Shown here in pieces: positions 1 through 8,798 of a DNA stretch of 64,000 nt; within the stretch, counting starts at the first letter, position 1, and every line of letters starts with the position of its first letter. Source of the stretch: Clostridiales bacterium (GTDB lineage: Bacteria; Bacillota; Clostridia; Saccharofermentanales; Saccharofermentanaceae); contig JAFVAY010000015.1 of assembly GCA_017480325.1 (NCBI GenBank), positions 1 through 64,000 on the forward strand, read 5' to 3'. Position numbers and translations under genes: made by a program. Below the pieces are notes generated by a model. It searched no databases, was not told the DNA's origin, and saw only the letters and a program-made list of their open reading frames with translations.

Positions 1-104
1 ACTTCCTTATCCCCGTCGAAGAACAGATTCATAAACGAATCATCGAGAAGACAATACTCCTGCATACGCTTTTTCATTTTGGTGGTTAATTTCACATTTG
101 TCAT
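1..104 (-). CDS. N-terminal fragment of a PD-(D/E)XK transposase/nuclease-like protein
   Basis: The gene runs off the left edge, so only about 34 N-terminal residues are visible (start ATG at 104-102, preceded by a GGAGG ribosome binding site at 111-115). The peptide contains a block reading roughly QEYCLLDDSFMNLFF. This resembles the N-terminus of the Rpn / PD-(D/E)XK family transposase group common in Clostridia, where a short 'DD.FM...F' block precedes the nuclease core. The catalytic part lies outside the window, so the assignment rests on this short motif only. It could be another family with a similar N-terminus. Three tandem 10-bp repeats lie upstream at 171-200. Confidence 0.45.
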   Translation of the reverse strand, partial: MTNVKLTTKMKKRMQEYCLLDDSFMNLFFDGDKE

Positions 105-170
105 ATCAGACCTCCTGTCCCTTATTACTAAGAACAGTATAAGACCGGAACAAGTCTGATACACCTACTA

Positions 171-200
171 ATTTTCGACAAAAATCGACAAAAATCGACA
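171..200. repeat. Three tandem 10-bp repeats upstream of the edge gene
   Basis: Three consecutive 10-mers are present: ATTTTCGACA, AAAATCGACA and AAAATCGACA. On the minus strand this reads TGTCGATTTT-like units repeated with exactly one helical turn per unit. They lie 67 bp upstream of the start of the nuclease-like fragment and just beyond the 3' end of the acyltransferase gene. The phasing suggests a protein-binding array such as an operator, but it may be chance low-complexity sequence. Confidence 0.5.
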
Positions 201-221
201 AATTCAGGACTTCAAGCCCGC

Positions 222-1349
222 TTACTCTCTGAGCACTAACCCTTTACACTTTACGCACAGCAGGGCGAGCAGGCGGTATACCACATACCCCAGCAGGCAG
301 ACCGCGAATACGATCACAGACCACTTGAGAAGCTGAAGGCAGAATACCGGAAGCGACGTACTTAATATATCCATCCATGGATAGCTGCCCCAGATGTCAT
401 ACCACAGGACATTGTCGTGAAGGATATAGATCATGAAGGTTCCGCCGCCGATGAAGTTAATGACCTTACTATTAGGCATCTTAAGCCTTCTGAACAGCTC
501 GAATACCGTAACTGCGAGGACGATGACGATCAGATTATAATTGGCAAAGCCGATGACCGACTGGTGGAAGCTGTTGATCTCCGCACCCGACTCCACCTGA
601 ATGTTGTAGTAGATATCATAGTTCTTAAGTTCAGTCTGGATGTTATTAAAGAACGACAGAAGATTGATCCCCAACACCAGAAGCGGAAGCACCGCCAGCA
701 CCCAGCCTCTGATCTTCGCGAAGGGATCAAACCTCTTAATATACCCACCCAGAGCGTAAAGGAATACTCCTCCCGCCAGAGTTCTAAGCTCCTGTGCCAG
801 GCTGTTAAGAACTCCGCCCGACCACATGAATGATGTGAAGGCCAATAATGCCAGCAGCAACGCCGTGTACGGCTTTTGCTCCATCTCGTTAAGACGCTTA
901 TTAAGAAACAGCGCCGCCACTACAATCACGGCGAAGTAATAGCCCACGAACCATACATCATCGTTGAAGTATCTGATATCAATAAGTCGTGCAAATATGT
1001 AATCGAATCTGTGCGATACGAAGAAGAACAGAAGCGACCCAAAGGTCAGGAACAAAGCAGCGGCACCAAGCTGTATCATAAGCTTCTTAGCTACGTTCCC
1101 AAGCTTGATGTCCTTCCCCTTCTCGACTAGGAAATACCCGGATATCATGATAAAAATATCATTCGCCATCATCCCCAGAGGCATCAGAGCCTGAATCAGG
1201 TATAGCTCCGAGAACATCTGCGGTCTGCTGTAGACGCTTCCGTACATCTGTCCCACCACGCAGTGGACCACGATGTGATACACCACGATGAGGTACATAG
1301 ACACTATCCGGAGTAGTTCAAAGTTAGAGCTTCTGATCTTCTTTTCCAT
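222..1349 (-). CDS. Membrane acyltransferase, acyltransferase-3 family
   Basis: This 375-residue, strongly hydrophobic protein has about ten predicted membrane segments. It starts with the typical family opening 'RSSNFELLRIVSMYLIVVYH', in which a basic stretch and the E-LLR motif precede the first helix and its conserved His. Acyltransferase-3 (OafA/WecH-like) proteins transfer acetyl or other acyl groups from the cytoplasm onto surface polysaccharides or glycolipids. The length fits a stand-alone membrane domain with no SGNH fusion. It stands alone: the next gene, GH28, ends 85 bp away on the same strand, so it could be weakly co-transcribed with the pectin operon. The actual substrate cannot be told from sequence. 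Confidence 0.85.
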   Translation of the reverse strand: MEKKIRSSNFELLRIVSMYLIVVYHIVVHCVVGQMYGSVYSRPQMFSELYLIQALMPLGMMANDIFIMISGYFLVEKGKDIKLGNVAKKLMIQLGAAALFLTFGSLLFFFVSHRFDYIFARLIDIRYFNDDVWFVGYYFAVIVVAALFLNKRLNEMEQKPYTALLLALLAFTSFMWSGGVLNSLAQELRTLAGGVFLYALGGYIKRFDPFAKIRGWVLAVLPLLVLGINLLSFFNNIQTELKNYDIYYNIQVESGAEINSFHQSVIGFANYNLIVIVLAVTVFELFRRLKMPNSKVINFIGGGTFMIYILHDNVLWYDIWGSYPWMDILSTSLPVFCLQLLKWSVIVFAVCLLGYVVYRLLALLCVKCKGLVLRE

Positions 1350-1434
1350 GCAAGAAGTTTAACATAACGTGCCCTGATTGTATAATCTCGGCATCCCGGT
1401 CAGAGCCGCATTAGAAGATAAGGCAGGAAAGCCC

Positions 1435-3018
1435 TTACTCGTACTTCAGCCCTTCGTCATTAAACAGCCTTACGTTAATCAAAGTCGGCTCGTTATCTGC
1501 GCCGCCTCTGATCACCGCGTCTTCGATATCAAGCTGTTCCACGTTCTTAAGATACAGGCTTCGTCCGCTTAAAGTCTCGAAGTTATCCATCATTATCGGG
1601 CACTGAGGCTTACGAAGATCCTCGGGAAGGAATGACACATCGACCCTCTTCACGGTGATCCTTTCGATGGGTGCCTCGGGCAATCCGTAAGCACATATAA
1701 ATGACGCATCCACACCGATACACTCCACATCCTGAATAGTGAATCTTCCTATCTTGGGGGTCCTGTAATCCACAGGCATCTGCTCCTGTGTCTGCACATA
1801 CGAAGAGTGTCCGTCCGGATCGCAGAAATAGAACATATTCACCGTTACCGGCATATGTACATTCTTCATGGTGATCTTCTCGAACAGTATCTCCTCCAGC
1901 ACCGATTTGCTTCCGCGTCCCCTTCGGGTCTTGATACGCACGCCTCTGTCAGTACTGTCGAAGACACATTGACTTACATGAATATTACGCACACCGCAGG
2001 CAACCTCAGACCCGATAGTCACAGACCCGTGTCCCCTTTCCAGAAGGCAATTTCTTATCTCCACATTCTCGATAGGCTTATAGTGTGCATTCGCCATATA
2101 AAGCTTCCCGCTCTTAATGGCAACGCAGTCATCCCCTACGGATATGCGACAGCCTGCCATAAGCACATCTGAACAGCTCTCCGGATCGAAGCCGTCGGTA
2201 TTAGGCGAGTCAGAAGGATTCCAGATATTAAGTCCGATGAAGGATACATTATCAGAATAATAAGGATGCACTGTCCAAGACGGAGAATTACGAAGAGATA
2301 ACCCCTGCATCCTCACATTCCTACAGCCTGATATGAACACCAGCTTCGGCCTCCATGCCCCGCGCTTCTTACGAACATCTACCCACCAGTCGCTAATATC
2401 TGCATTACCGTCTATCGTTCCCTTACCTACGATGTCCACATTCTCGCACTTGACCGCAGTGATAAGCGATGCATAACAGTCCAGAGGATTTCCCTCCCAT
2501 GAAGCGATGATGTCCTCCTTAGAGTTATCGTACAGATCCCTTATAACCCCCGGAAGCACCGGATAAAGCGAACGATCCGTCAGCCCCTTTATCACCGCAC
2601 CTTCGTCGATCCACAGGGTCATATCACTTTTAAGAAATATCGGTCCCGTAAGGTACTCTCCTGCCGGAATATAGATAGTGGCATCCGAAGGCGCCGCCGC
2701 TATCGTAGCCTGAATATAAGAGGTGTTATTTGTCACTCCGTCACCTACGGCTCCGAACTTCGTAACATCAAGAAGGAAGCTCTCATGAGCGGTCTTCACG
2801 CTTGCCGTATACAGGTCATCATCGAGCTCAGACTTAACACCGATCTCGTAGGTAGTATCAGGAAGAAGACCGTCGACAGTCACCACATTGGTTGATGCTC
2901 TTAAGACTTCCTTCCCATTCACAGTTACGGAATAGGACGAAGGTGCATAATACCTTTCGGAATTTGTGAGCTCTATTGTTATGCTTCTTTTGAATACAGC
3001 AAGCACGTCGAAAATCAT
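1435..3018 (-). CDS. Glycoside hydrolase family 28 polygalacturonase
   Basis: The protein has 527 residues. Residues about 1-80 form a fibronectin-III-like beta domain, and the rest is a right-handed beta-helix. All four GH28 signatures are visible: NTDGFDPESC, GDDCVAIKSG, GHGSVTIGSE and RGVRIKTRRG, containing the three catalytic Asp, the His and the Arg/Lys substrate binders. It hydrolyses alpha-1,4-galacturonic acid linkages, probably as an exo-enzyme on oligogalacturonates. No signal peptide is visible, so it should act in the cytoplasm on imported oligomers. It is the last gene of the importer operon and follows the GH105 gene by 4 bp. Confidence 0.93.
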   Translation of the reverse strand: MIFDVLAVFKRSITIELTNSERYYAPSSYSVTVNGKEVLRASTNVVTVDGLLPDTTYEIGVKSELDDDLYTASVKTAHESFLLDVTKFGAVGDGVTNNTSYIQATIAAAPSDATIYIPAGEYLTGPIFLKSDMTLWIDEGAVIKGLTDRSLYPVLPGVIRDLYDNSKEDIIASWEGNPLDCYASLITAVKCENVDIVGKGTIDGNADISDWWVDVRKKRGAWRPKLVFISGCRNVRMQGLSLRNSPSWTVHPYYSDNVSFIGLNIWNPSDSPNTDGFDPESCSDVLMAGCRISVGDDCVAIKSGKLYMANAHYKPIENVEIRNCLLERGHGSVTIGSEVACGVRNIHVSQCVFDSTDRGVRIKTRRGRGSKSVLEEILFEKITMKNVHMPVTVNMFYFCDPDGHSSYVQTQEQMPVDYRTPKIGRFTIQDVECIGVDASFICAYGLPEAPIERITVKRVDVSFLPEDLRKPQCPIMMDNFETLSGRSLYLKNVEQLDIEDAVIRGGADNEPTLINVRLFNDEGLKYE

Positions 3019-3022
3019 ATGA

Positions 3023-4165
3023 TCAGTCTCCGCATCTTAATAATTCGGTATAAGCCAGAAGGAACGGTGCCACTCCCTTGGCCTCATTCTCCACCACCGG
3101 CTCGCTTAGATAGTACTCGATGGTTCCGTCGCGATGAGTCTTGCCTCCGAGTCCCGCCACAAGACATATGCCTGACAGGTTAAGCTCGCCCTCCTCGTTC
3201 ACCGACAGATATTTCTCCACGATGCCGTCGAAGGCCTTCTGTCCAATCTCGCGATATCGAGGAGCCAGGAATCCGAGCCTTACACCCTTCAGAATAGCAT
3301 AAGACAGAAGCCCTGTACCCGAAGTCTCAAGATAATTTCCCTCTACCTCCGGATGAGCAACAACCTGATAGAACATTCCGGACTCATGCTGATAGGGTAT
3401 CAGTGCATCGATCAGATTCTCCAGCAAGGTCTGAAGATATCTTCTCTCATAATACAGAGTCTCATCCGTCGCCTGAGCAGTCTCTACCAGCGCCAGCGCG
3501 AACCATCCTAATGACCTTAACCAGAAATTCTTAGAGCAGCCTGTCACCGGATCCGCCCAATACATCTCGCGAGAATGATCGTACCCGTGATAGTAGAGCC
3601 CGGTCTTCTGATCCTTCATATTCTTTTCTACATTCTTGAACTGTAGTATCACGTCCTGGCAGTTCTCCATCTTGTTGAAACGAGTCTCGTATCGCATATA
3701 GAAGGGCTCAGCCATATAAAGCCCGTCAAGCCATACCTGATTAGGGTAGATATCCTTGTGCCAGAAGCTGCCCTCGGCTGTGCGAGGCATGCCGTCAAGC
3801 TGTTTACGAACATGCTCCAGAGCCAGCTTATACTTCTCCTCCCTCGACTTATCGTAGAGATAGAAAAGGTTACTCGCAGTATTGATATTATCGAGGTTAT
3901 ATTCCTCGATCTTGTAGGTCCTTATGGTTCCGTCCTCCTCCACGAAGTAGTCCACAAAATCCTTCGCGAAGAGATAGTATTTCTCATCCCCCGTGATCTC
4001 ATAAAGAGATATCATGGCGGTGATCATGCAGCCGTCGATGTAATTCCACTTGTTGTCCTTACCCCACAGCTGAAGCTCCTTATTCCAGACAGGGCGGTTA
4101 GGCGTGGAATTCCTAAGCAGGCCGTCTATGTAGGCGTCGATGTTCTTTCTAGTCTGCTCTGTCAT
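3023..4165 (-). CDS. GH88/GH105 unsaturated glucuronyl / rhamnogalacturonyl hydrolase
   Basis: This 380-residue (alpha/alpha)6-barrel protein resembles YteR/YesR. Family hallmarks seen are 'WLDGLYMAEPFYMRY' around residue 150, which carries the conserved Asp, and 'FWLRSLGWFALAL' around residue 220. The enzyme removes 4-deoxy-L-threo-hex-4-enopyranuronosyl residues from the non-reducing end of lyase-generated pectin fragments and feeds KduI downstream. No signal peptide is present, implying cytoplasmic action. It lies between the TIM-barrel isomerase gene (6 bp gap) and GH28 (4 bp gap), in the same operon as the importer. Confidence 0.92.
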   Translation of the reverse strand: MTEQTRKNIDAYIDGLLRNSTPNRPVWNKELQLWGKDNKWNYIDGCMITAMISLYEITGDEKYYLFAKDFVDYFVEEDGTIRTYKIEEYNLDNINTASNLFYLYDKSREEKYKLALEHVRKQLDGMPRTAEGSFWHKDIYPNQVWLDGLYMAEPFYMRYETRFNKMENCQDVILQFKNVEKNMKDQKTGLYYHGYDHSREMYWADPVTGCSKNFWLRSLGWFALALVETAQATDETLYYERRYLQTLLENLIDALIPYQHESGMFYQVVAHPEVEGNYLETSGTGLLSYAILKGVRLGFLAPRYREIGQKAFDGIVEKYLSVNEEGELNLSGICLVAGLGGKTHRDGTIEYYLSEPVVENEAKGVAPFLLAYTELLRCGD

Positions 4166-4171
4166 GTCAAG

Positions 4172-5011
4172 TTACCTCATTTCCTCTTCCAGTCTTCTAA
4201 TAAACATCAGTGATTCTCTGGCCGTCTCCGGCGTTGTATTCTCAAGAGTCGCATGTATATACGGCTTCATCTCGTTCGCGAACTTAACTATGCGACTGTA
4301 GTCCATCTGACCGAAGCCGCAGCCTACGCACTTCATGCTGTCGCCCTCCATAATGTAGTCCTTCAGGTGGATCATATCGATCTCGTCCGACAGAAGCTCC
4401 ATGGCTTCATCTATCACATAATCTCTTCTGTCGAGCTCCTCTGGATCAACAAGATTTACTGGGTCAAAGATGATGCGAAGATTGGGGGACTTAATACGAT
4501 CCAGGACCTCCCTCGCTCTTCTGGCATCATAGACGATATGCTTATACACAGGCTCGATGGCTATCAGCACACCAAGCTTCTGCGCATCCTCCACCACAGA
4601 AGACAGATTCTCCACGAAGATATCGAGAGCTCTCTGGGACCTGTTCTCCGTCTTATCGTAGCGATAGTCCTCATTCGGCGCGCCGGTCTCTGTACCCACC
4701 ATGCCGCAGCCCATAACAGCCGCCAGCTTCAGATGCGCCCTGTACCTCTCCTTTATCGCCTTAAGCTTTTCCTCATTAGGGTTCGCGAGATTCTGGTAAT
4801 TTCCCAGCACTGCCACGTCTACTCCCGCCTCATCGAAAATCCTCTTCAAATACATCCCGTATCCGGGAGTGAGAGCCTTCGTATCAGACGGAAGACCGTC
4901 AGTCTTGGAAAGTGCGATATGTACGCACTCGAAGCCGTTAGCCTTCACATTCTTAAGACGCTCCTCGATAGGCATTACCGCCGTATCGTGTAATCTTATG
5001 CCAAGTCTCAT
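4172..5011 (-). CDS. Sugar phosphate isomerase/epimerase-type TIM-barrel protein
   Basis: This 279-residue protein belongs to the AP endonuclease 2-like / xylose isomerase-like TIM-barrel superfamily. The start MRLGIRLHD, the central 'AIEPVYKHIVYDA' and 'IIFDPVNLVD', and the late 'MIHLKDYI' place metal-ligand Glu, Asp and His residues in the usual order on successive strands. Such enzymes epimerise or isomerise keto-sugars, but the substrate is not predictable. Being translationally coupled (ATGA overlap) to the SGNH esterase and followed by GH105 suggests a sugar released from pectin side chains. No signal peptide is seen. Confidence 0.8.
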   Translation of the reverse strand: MRLGIRLHDTAVMPIEERLKNVKANGFECVHIALSKTDGLPSDTKALTPGYGMYLKRIFDEAGVDVAVLGNYQNLANPNEEKLKAIKERYRAHLKLAAVMGCGMVGTETGAPNEDYRYDKTENRSQRALDIFVENLSSVVEDAQKLGVLIAIEPVYKHIVYDARRAREVLDRIKSPNLRIIFDPVNLVDPEELDRRDYVIDEAMELLSDEIDMIHLKDYIMEGDSMKCVGCGFGQMDYSRIVKFANEMKPYIHATLENTTPETARESLMFIRRLEEEMR

Positions 5012-5670
5012 AAGCTCTCTTCCTCCTTAATGTATATCAGGTCCGAGTATGGTGCCGGAAGAGCCTTAATCCCCTCGGCAAGAAGCTTCGCTATCATCAT
5101 AGCCCCGTAGGTCGTAAGATGTGTATTGTCCTTAGGATACACGAACATATCCCGCGATCCGATATCTCCAAGGCCCTCGATGTAGCTCTCGGTTAGTGAA
5201 GTAAGATCCACCACAGGAACGTTCTCCTCGGATGCGACCTCCTTCATGGCCTTCGGATATTCTCCGTGGCTCCCGGACATAAACACCCCACTCTCATCGA
5301 AGCGTCTTCTTGCTACAGAGGTTATCAGAAGAGGATAAGCGCCGTACTTCCTTGCCACTTTGATAAACTCGCGAAGATTATCCTTATACGAGGTAAAGGG
5401 ATCTGTATAACGAGAGGGATCTTCGATCTTCTCATCATTATGTCCGAACTCTATGAACAGGAAGTCACCCTCATTAAGATATGAATCGATAATGGCAAGT
5501 CTTCCTTCATCTATAAATGACTTTGTGCTTCTGCCGTTCACGGCGAAGCTTCTTACAAACACATCATCCTTCAGGAACAACGGCAAACCCTGTGACAGTC
5601 CTGCCTGAGGGTAGGTATCTGCCCTGTTAAATGCCACCGTACTGTCTCCTGCCCACACTATCCTGATCAT
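5008..5670 (-). CDS. SGNH hydrolase, rhamnogalacturonan acetylesterase-like
   Basis: This 220-residue enzyme has every SGNH block: WAGDSTVAFN near the N-terminus (Ser nucleophile), a Gly/Asn block, FIEFGHNDEK around residue 75 (GxND), and a terminal KDNTHLT with the Asp-x-x-His pair. The arrangement matches YesT/RgaE-type rhamnogalacturonan acetylesterases, which remove O-acetyl groups from pectin backbones. No signal peptide precedes the GDS block, so deacetylation of imported oligomers in the cytosol is likely. Start and stop overlap (ATGA) with both neighbours, MATE upstream and TIM-barrel downstream, so translation is coupled. Confidence 0.88.
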   Translation of the reverse strand: MIRIVWAGDSTVAFNRADTYPQAGLSQGLPLFLKDDVFVRSFAVNGRSTKSFIDEGRLAIIDSYLNEGDFLFIEFGHNDEKIEDPSRYTDPFTSYKDNLREFIKVARKYGAYPLLITSVARRRFDESGVFMSGSHGEYPKAMKEVASEENVPVVDLTSLTESYIEGLGDIGSRDMFVYPKDNTHLTTYGAMMIAKLLAEGIKALPAPYSDLIYIKEEESL

Positions 5671-7067
5671 GCTACACCTAACGCTTTCTCGCTTTTTATA
5701 AGCTTACGAATAACGGGAATAATAACCACGATGGAGAATAGTCCCGTGGCTACATTAGATACCATCATGGTGACTCCTACTGCCTCCGAGCCCATAGCGG
5801 TAAACTGCTGAAGATACCACAGCACGGGAACTCTGAAGACAAACACTCGGGCCACATTAAGCATCATGGTAAGCTTCGCGTAGCCGTATCCAAGAAGGAA
5901 TGCATTAACTGCCGAATTAATTCCCAGCATAATATATCCCAGCATCTCGTATCGGTGAATGGCGACTATCATGTCACAGAACTCCTGATTAAACTCATCT
6001 CTCGAGTGAGCAAATACGGATGCTATCTGAGGCAGGAAAATACTTACGATAATAAGTCCCGCAAGACCGATAACGACATCTATCACAAGAAGGAAATGGA
6101 ATATCTTTATAGACCTTCCCGTCTTCCCTGCACCGTGATTCTGTCCGATAAGCGCCGATCCTCCGTCCAGCACTCCGGCGTGAAGATTAGTAGTAAAGCC
6201 GCCGATATTATTGGATATTCCCAGAGCACCTACAGTAAGAGGTCCGTAGCCTCCGGACATGGCATTAACGATAACCTTTCCGGCCGCGAACAGAAGCTTC
6301 TCCGCCGCTACCGGGAAAGATATCGTAAGGATAGGTCCGATAACCGCTTTACGGATCTTTACGGCCTTAGAAGAGAACCTGAAGGCTCCTTCGTCACGAG
6401 GCATCTTAATGAGTGCATATAGTGTGATCACAGCCTGAGACACCAGGGTAGCCACAGCCACCATTACCACGCCGGTTTCCAGGACATATACGAACAGAGC
6501 CGACAATCCCAGCTTCACGACCAGTGTAACAATGTTAAGCACCAGAATAAGCTTCGAATGCCCCCTGCTTCGTTCTATGGCGATGAACACTGTATTGAAG
6601 AATCGAAGCACCATATCGATGACCTCGATCCTGAAGTATCCGGCACCGATTATGATCAACTCCTCCGGAGTATTAAGAAGTCTTAGGAAGGGTACGGCGA
6701 AGGGCACCAGCACCACAGCGATCACCAGACCGCAGATAACCGTCACAGCATAAAGAGTGGAGGTCCTCTGACGAACCTCCTGATAGTCTCCCATACCGTA
6801 GCTCTCGGATATCTTTATACAGCCGCCGACGGCAAGCCCTGCGCCCAAGGCATTGATCATGGCCGTGACCTGAGCAAGACTTGAGATAGCCGATACCGCG
6901 CCGGCACTGATATGCGCCGCCATCAGGGCATCGAGTATGGAGAAAAGCTGACATAAGCCCTGATAAAGGGCAAGCGGTGCACAAACAGTGAAGATAACCC
7001 GAAGCGGAGCTGCGTTAAGCGCATACTCCCTGAATTTCTCATCCTGTTTAGATGCTACCTGACTCAT
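5667..7067 (-). CDS. MATE family multidrug/organic cation transporter
   Basis: This 466-residue integral membrane protein has twelve predicted helices in two related halves and the MATE-type opening 'IFTVCAPLALYQGLCQLFSILDALMA'. MATE proteins are Na+- or H+-coupled exporters. This one sits inside the pectin operon, 12 bp after the second ATPase gene and overlapping the esterase gene by ATGA. It is therefore co-expressed with carbohydrate uptake, which is not typical. It may export a toxic by-product or an aglycone, or have been recruited for another solute. Function beyond the family level is unknown. Confidence 0.88.
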   Translation of the reverse strand: MSQVASKQDEKFREYALNAAPLRVIFTVCAPLALYQGLCQLFSILDALMAAHISAGAVSAISSLAQVTAMINALGAGLAVGGCIKISESYGMGDYQEVRQRTSTLYAVTVICGLVIAVVLVPFAVPFLRLLNTPEELIIIGAGYFRIEVIDMVLRFFNTVFIAIERSRGHSKLILVLNIVTLVVKLGLSALFVYVLETGVVMVAVATLVSQAVITLYALIKMPRDEGAFRFSSKAVKIRKAVIGPILTISFPVAAEKLLFAAGKVIVNAMSGGYGPLTVGALGISNNIGGFTTNLHAGVLDGGSALIGQNHGAGKTGRSIKIFHFLLVIDVVIGLAGLIIVSIFLPQIASVFAHSRDEFNQEFCDMIVAIHRYEMLGYIMLGINSAVNAFLLGYGYAKLTMMLNVARVFVFRVPVLWYLQQFTAMGSEAVGVTMMVSNVATGLFSIVVIIPVIRKLIKSEKALGVA

Positions 7068-7079
7068 AGAAGATCGGGA

Positions 7080-8162
7080 TCAGATATTGATCACATTCTC
7101 CGTTTCGCCATCGAACAGATAAACATTCTCGTAAGGAACCGAGAAATCGATATTAGTATCAACCTCGGGAGAATCGTGCGGATCTACCTTAAGGATAGCT
7201 CTGTCATCTCCTGATACGATATATACGTTGGTGTTATCTCCCAGCATCTCATTGAGCTCTACATCACAGTTGAATACATAGGAGTCAGCCTGCTTACCAA
7301 GCTTAATCGCCTCAGGACGGAAGCCGAACACGATAGGCTTGCCCTCGTACTCTGAGATCTTATCCTTGAGCTTCAGCTTAAGATCGATCTTGGTACCGCA
7401 GAAGCTGATCTTGCCGTCCTTCACGGTGCCCTTTACAAAGTTCATGGGAGGCTCCCCGATGAAGCCTGCCACGAATACGTTAGCAGGATTGAAGTACAGC
7501 TCCTTAGGGGTTCCGACCTGCTGGATATAACCGTCTCTCATTATGACGATACGATCCGCCATGGTCATGGCCTCAGTCTGATCGTGAGTAACGTAGATCG
7601 TCGTAGCTCCCGTCTCTCGGTGGATCTGAGTAATCTCGGATCTCATGGTAACTCTCTGCTTGGCATCGAGGTTAGACAGAGGCTCATCCATGAGGAAAAT
7701 TCCGACCTTACGGATAATGGCACGGCCTACGGCAACACGCTGTCTCTGACCTCCGGACAGTGCACGGGGCATTCTGTCGAGATAATCCGTGAGACCTAAT
7801 ATCGCCGCCGTCTTGTTAACACGCTCCTCGATAACATCCTCATCCACACCTTGAAGAACGAGCGAGAAAGCCAGGTTATCATAGACCGACATCTGAGGAT
7901 AGAGAGCATAGCTTTGGAACACCATCGCCACCTCACGCTGTCTCGGACCTAGCTCATTGGCACGCTCTCCGTTAATAAGAAGGTCACCGCTGCTGATCTC
8001 TTCGAGACCCGCTATCATGCGAAGCGTAGTGGACTTACCGCATCCTGAGGACCCTACGAAAACAATAAACTCCCCCTTCTCGATCTCAAGGTTAAAGTTA
8101 TGAACCGCGTGAAATCCGTTAGGATATATCTTATTGATGTTCTTTAACGTCAGGTACGCCAT
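7080..8162 (-). CDS. Sugar ABC transporter ATP-binding protein 2 (MsmK/UgpC-like)
   Basis: This 360-residue CUT1-type ATPase has a Walker A GSSGCGKST, signature LSGGQRQRVAVGRAI, Walker B IFLMDEPLSNLDAK and switch His in IYVTHDQTEA, followed by a C-terminal TOBE-like regulatory domain from about residue 240. All catalytic residues are present. It is the second full-length ATPase of the operon and is preceded by its own pair of small membrane proteins (8131-9374). Its start lies 32 bp inside the 3' end of the upstream membrane protein gene, with an AAGGAG ribosome binding site. It likely forms a homodimer, or a heterodimer with the ATPase at 9378-10460, and powers the permeases at 13911-15867. 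Confidence 0.93.
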   Translation of the reverse strand: MAYLTLKNINKIYPNGFHAVHNFNLEIEKGEFIVFVGSSGCGKSTTLRMIAGLEEISSGDLLINGERANELGPRQREVAMVFQSYALYPQMSVYDNLAFSLVLQGVDEDVIEERVNKTAAILGLTDYLDRMPRALSGGQRQRVAVGRAIIRKVGIFLMDEPLSNLDAKQRVTMRSEITQIHRETGATTIYVTHDQTEAMTMADRIVIMRDGYIQQVGTPKELYFNPANVFVAGFIGEPPMNFVKGTVKDGKISFCGTKIDLKLKLKDKISEYEGKPIVFGFRPEAIKLGKQADSYVFNCDVELNEMLGDNTNVYIVSGDDRAILKVDPHDSPEVDTNIDFSVPYENVYLFDGETENVINI

Positions 8163-8793
8163 GTTCGATCTCCTTATTTATCTTATTCTTCGCATCGTCA
8201 ATTATCTTAAATAACATGTTCTTCGCCCCTACACACAGAAGGTCTGCCGTGAAGCAGAATACTCCGAAGAGTATGGGCTCTACTCCCAAAGGTAACGTAT
8301 CAACCTGTCCTCCCTTGATATTGATGATCAGAAGGTTGATCGCGTTATATATGGTATAGACCAGGAACACTATCACGAAGGCGTATAGGATATTCCCGAT
8401 GAAGCTCTTATAGCTTCGCTTAGGAAACATCATGTACTTATCGTTGTCCCCCTTGGATACCGCGAAGAATCTGATGACGTTATTCGTCAGAAGATCCGTT
8501 ATGATACCCAGAGCTATTCCTATGACGAACAGCTGATCTATAAGGGTCTGAAGATATCCGCCCAGTCCCCAGATAAAGAAATAGCATATCGCAGCGCTGA
8601 ACCAGAACTTGATAAATACTACCTCTAACCATCCGGGGATACGCCATCTGCCTTTACCGGTAAGTCTTCGAAGCTCGGCCTCAGGGACCTCTGGAGAGTT
8701 CTCCTCGTTAGCTGTCAGAAGGTCCTGTACTGCCTTTTCTTTAAGCTCGTAGTACTCGGATGCCTCTTTACCGTTATTGTCAGAGGACGCCAT
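8131..8793 (-). CDS. Uncharacterised 4-TM membrane protein, second of pair 2
   Basis: About 220 residues. A charged, Glu-rich N-terminal cytoplasmic region (residues 1-55) precedes four hydrophobic segments at roughly 57-78, 84-105, 138-160 and 175-197, and the C-terminus is again charged. ATG at 8793 is preferred because GAGGAG lies 8 nt before it; a GTG at 8802 overlapping the upstream stop is possible. I recognise no family. It lies between another small membrane protein and an ATPase gene that overlaps it by 32 bp, the same order as the 11008-9378 block. It is probably an accessory subunit or regulator of the importer, but this is inferred from position only. Confidence 0.75.
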   Translation of the reverse strand: MASSDNNGKEASEYYELKEKAVQDLLTANEENSPEVPEAELRRLTGKGRWRIPGWLEVVFIKFWFSAAICYFFIWGLGGYLQTLIDQLFVIGIALGIITDLLTNNVIRFFAVSKGDNDKYMMFPKRSYKSFIGNILYAFVIVFLVYTIYNAINLLIINIKGGQVDTLPLGVEPILFGVFCFTADLLCVGAKNMLFKIIDDAKNKINKEIEHGVPDVKEHQ

Positions 8794-8798
8794 CGGGA

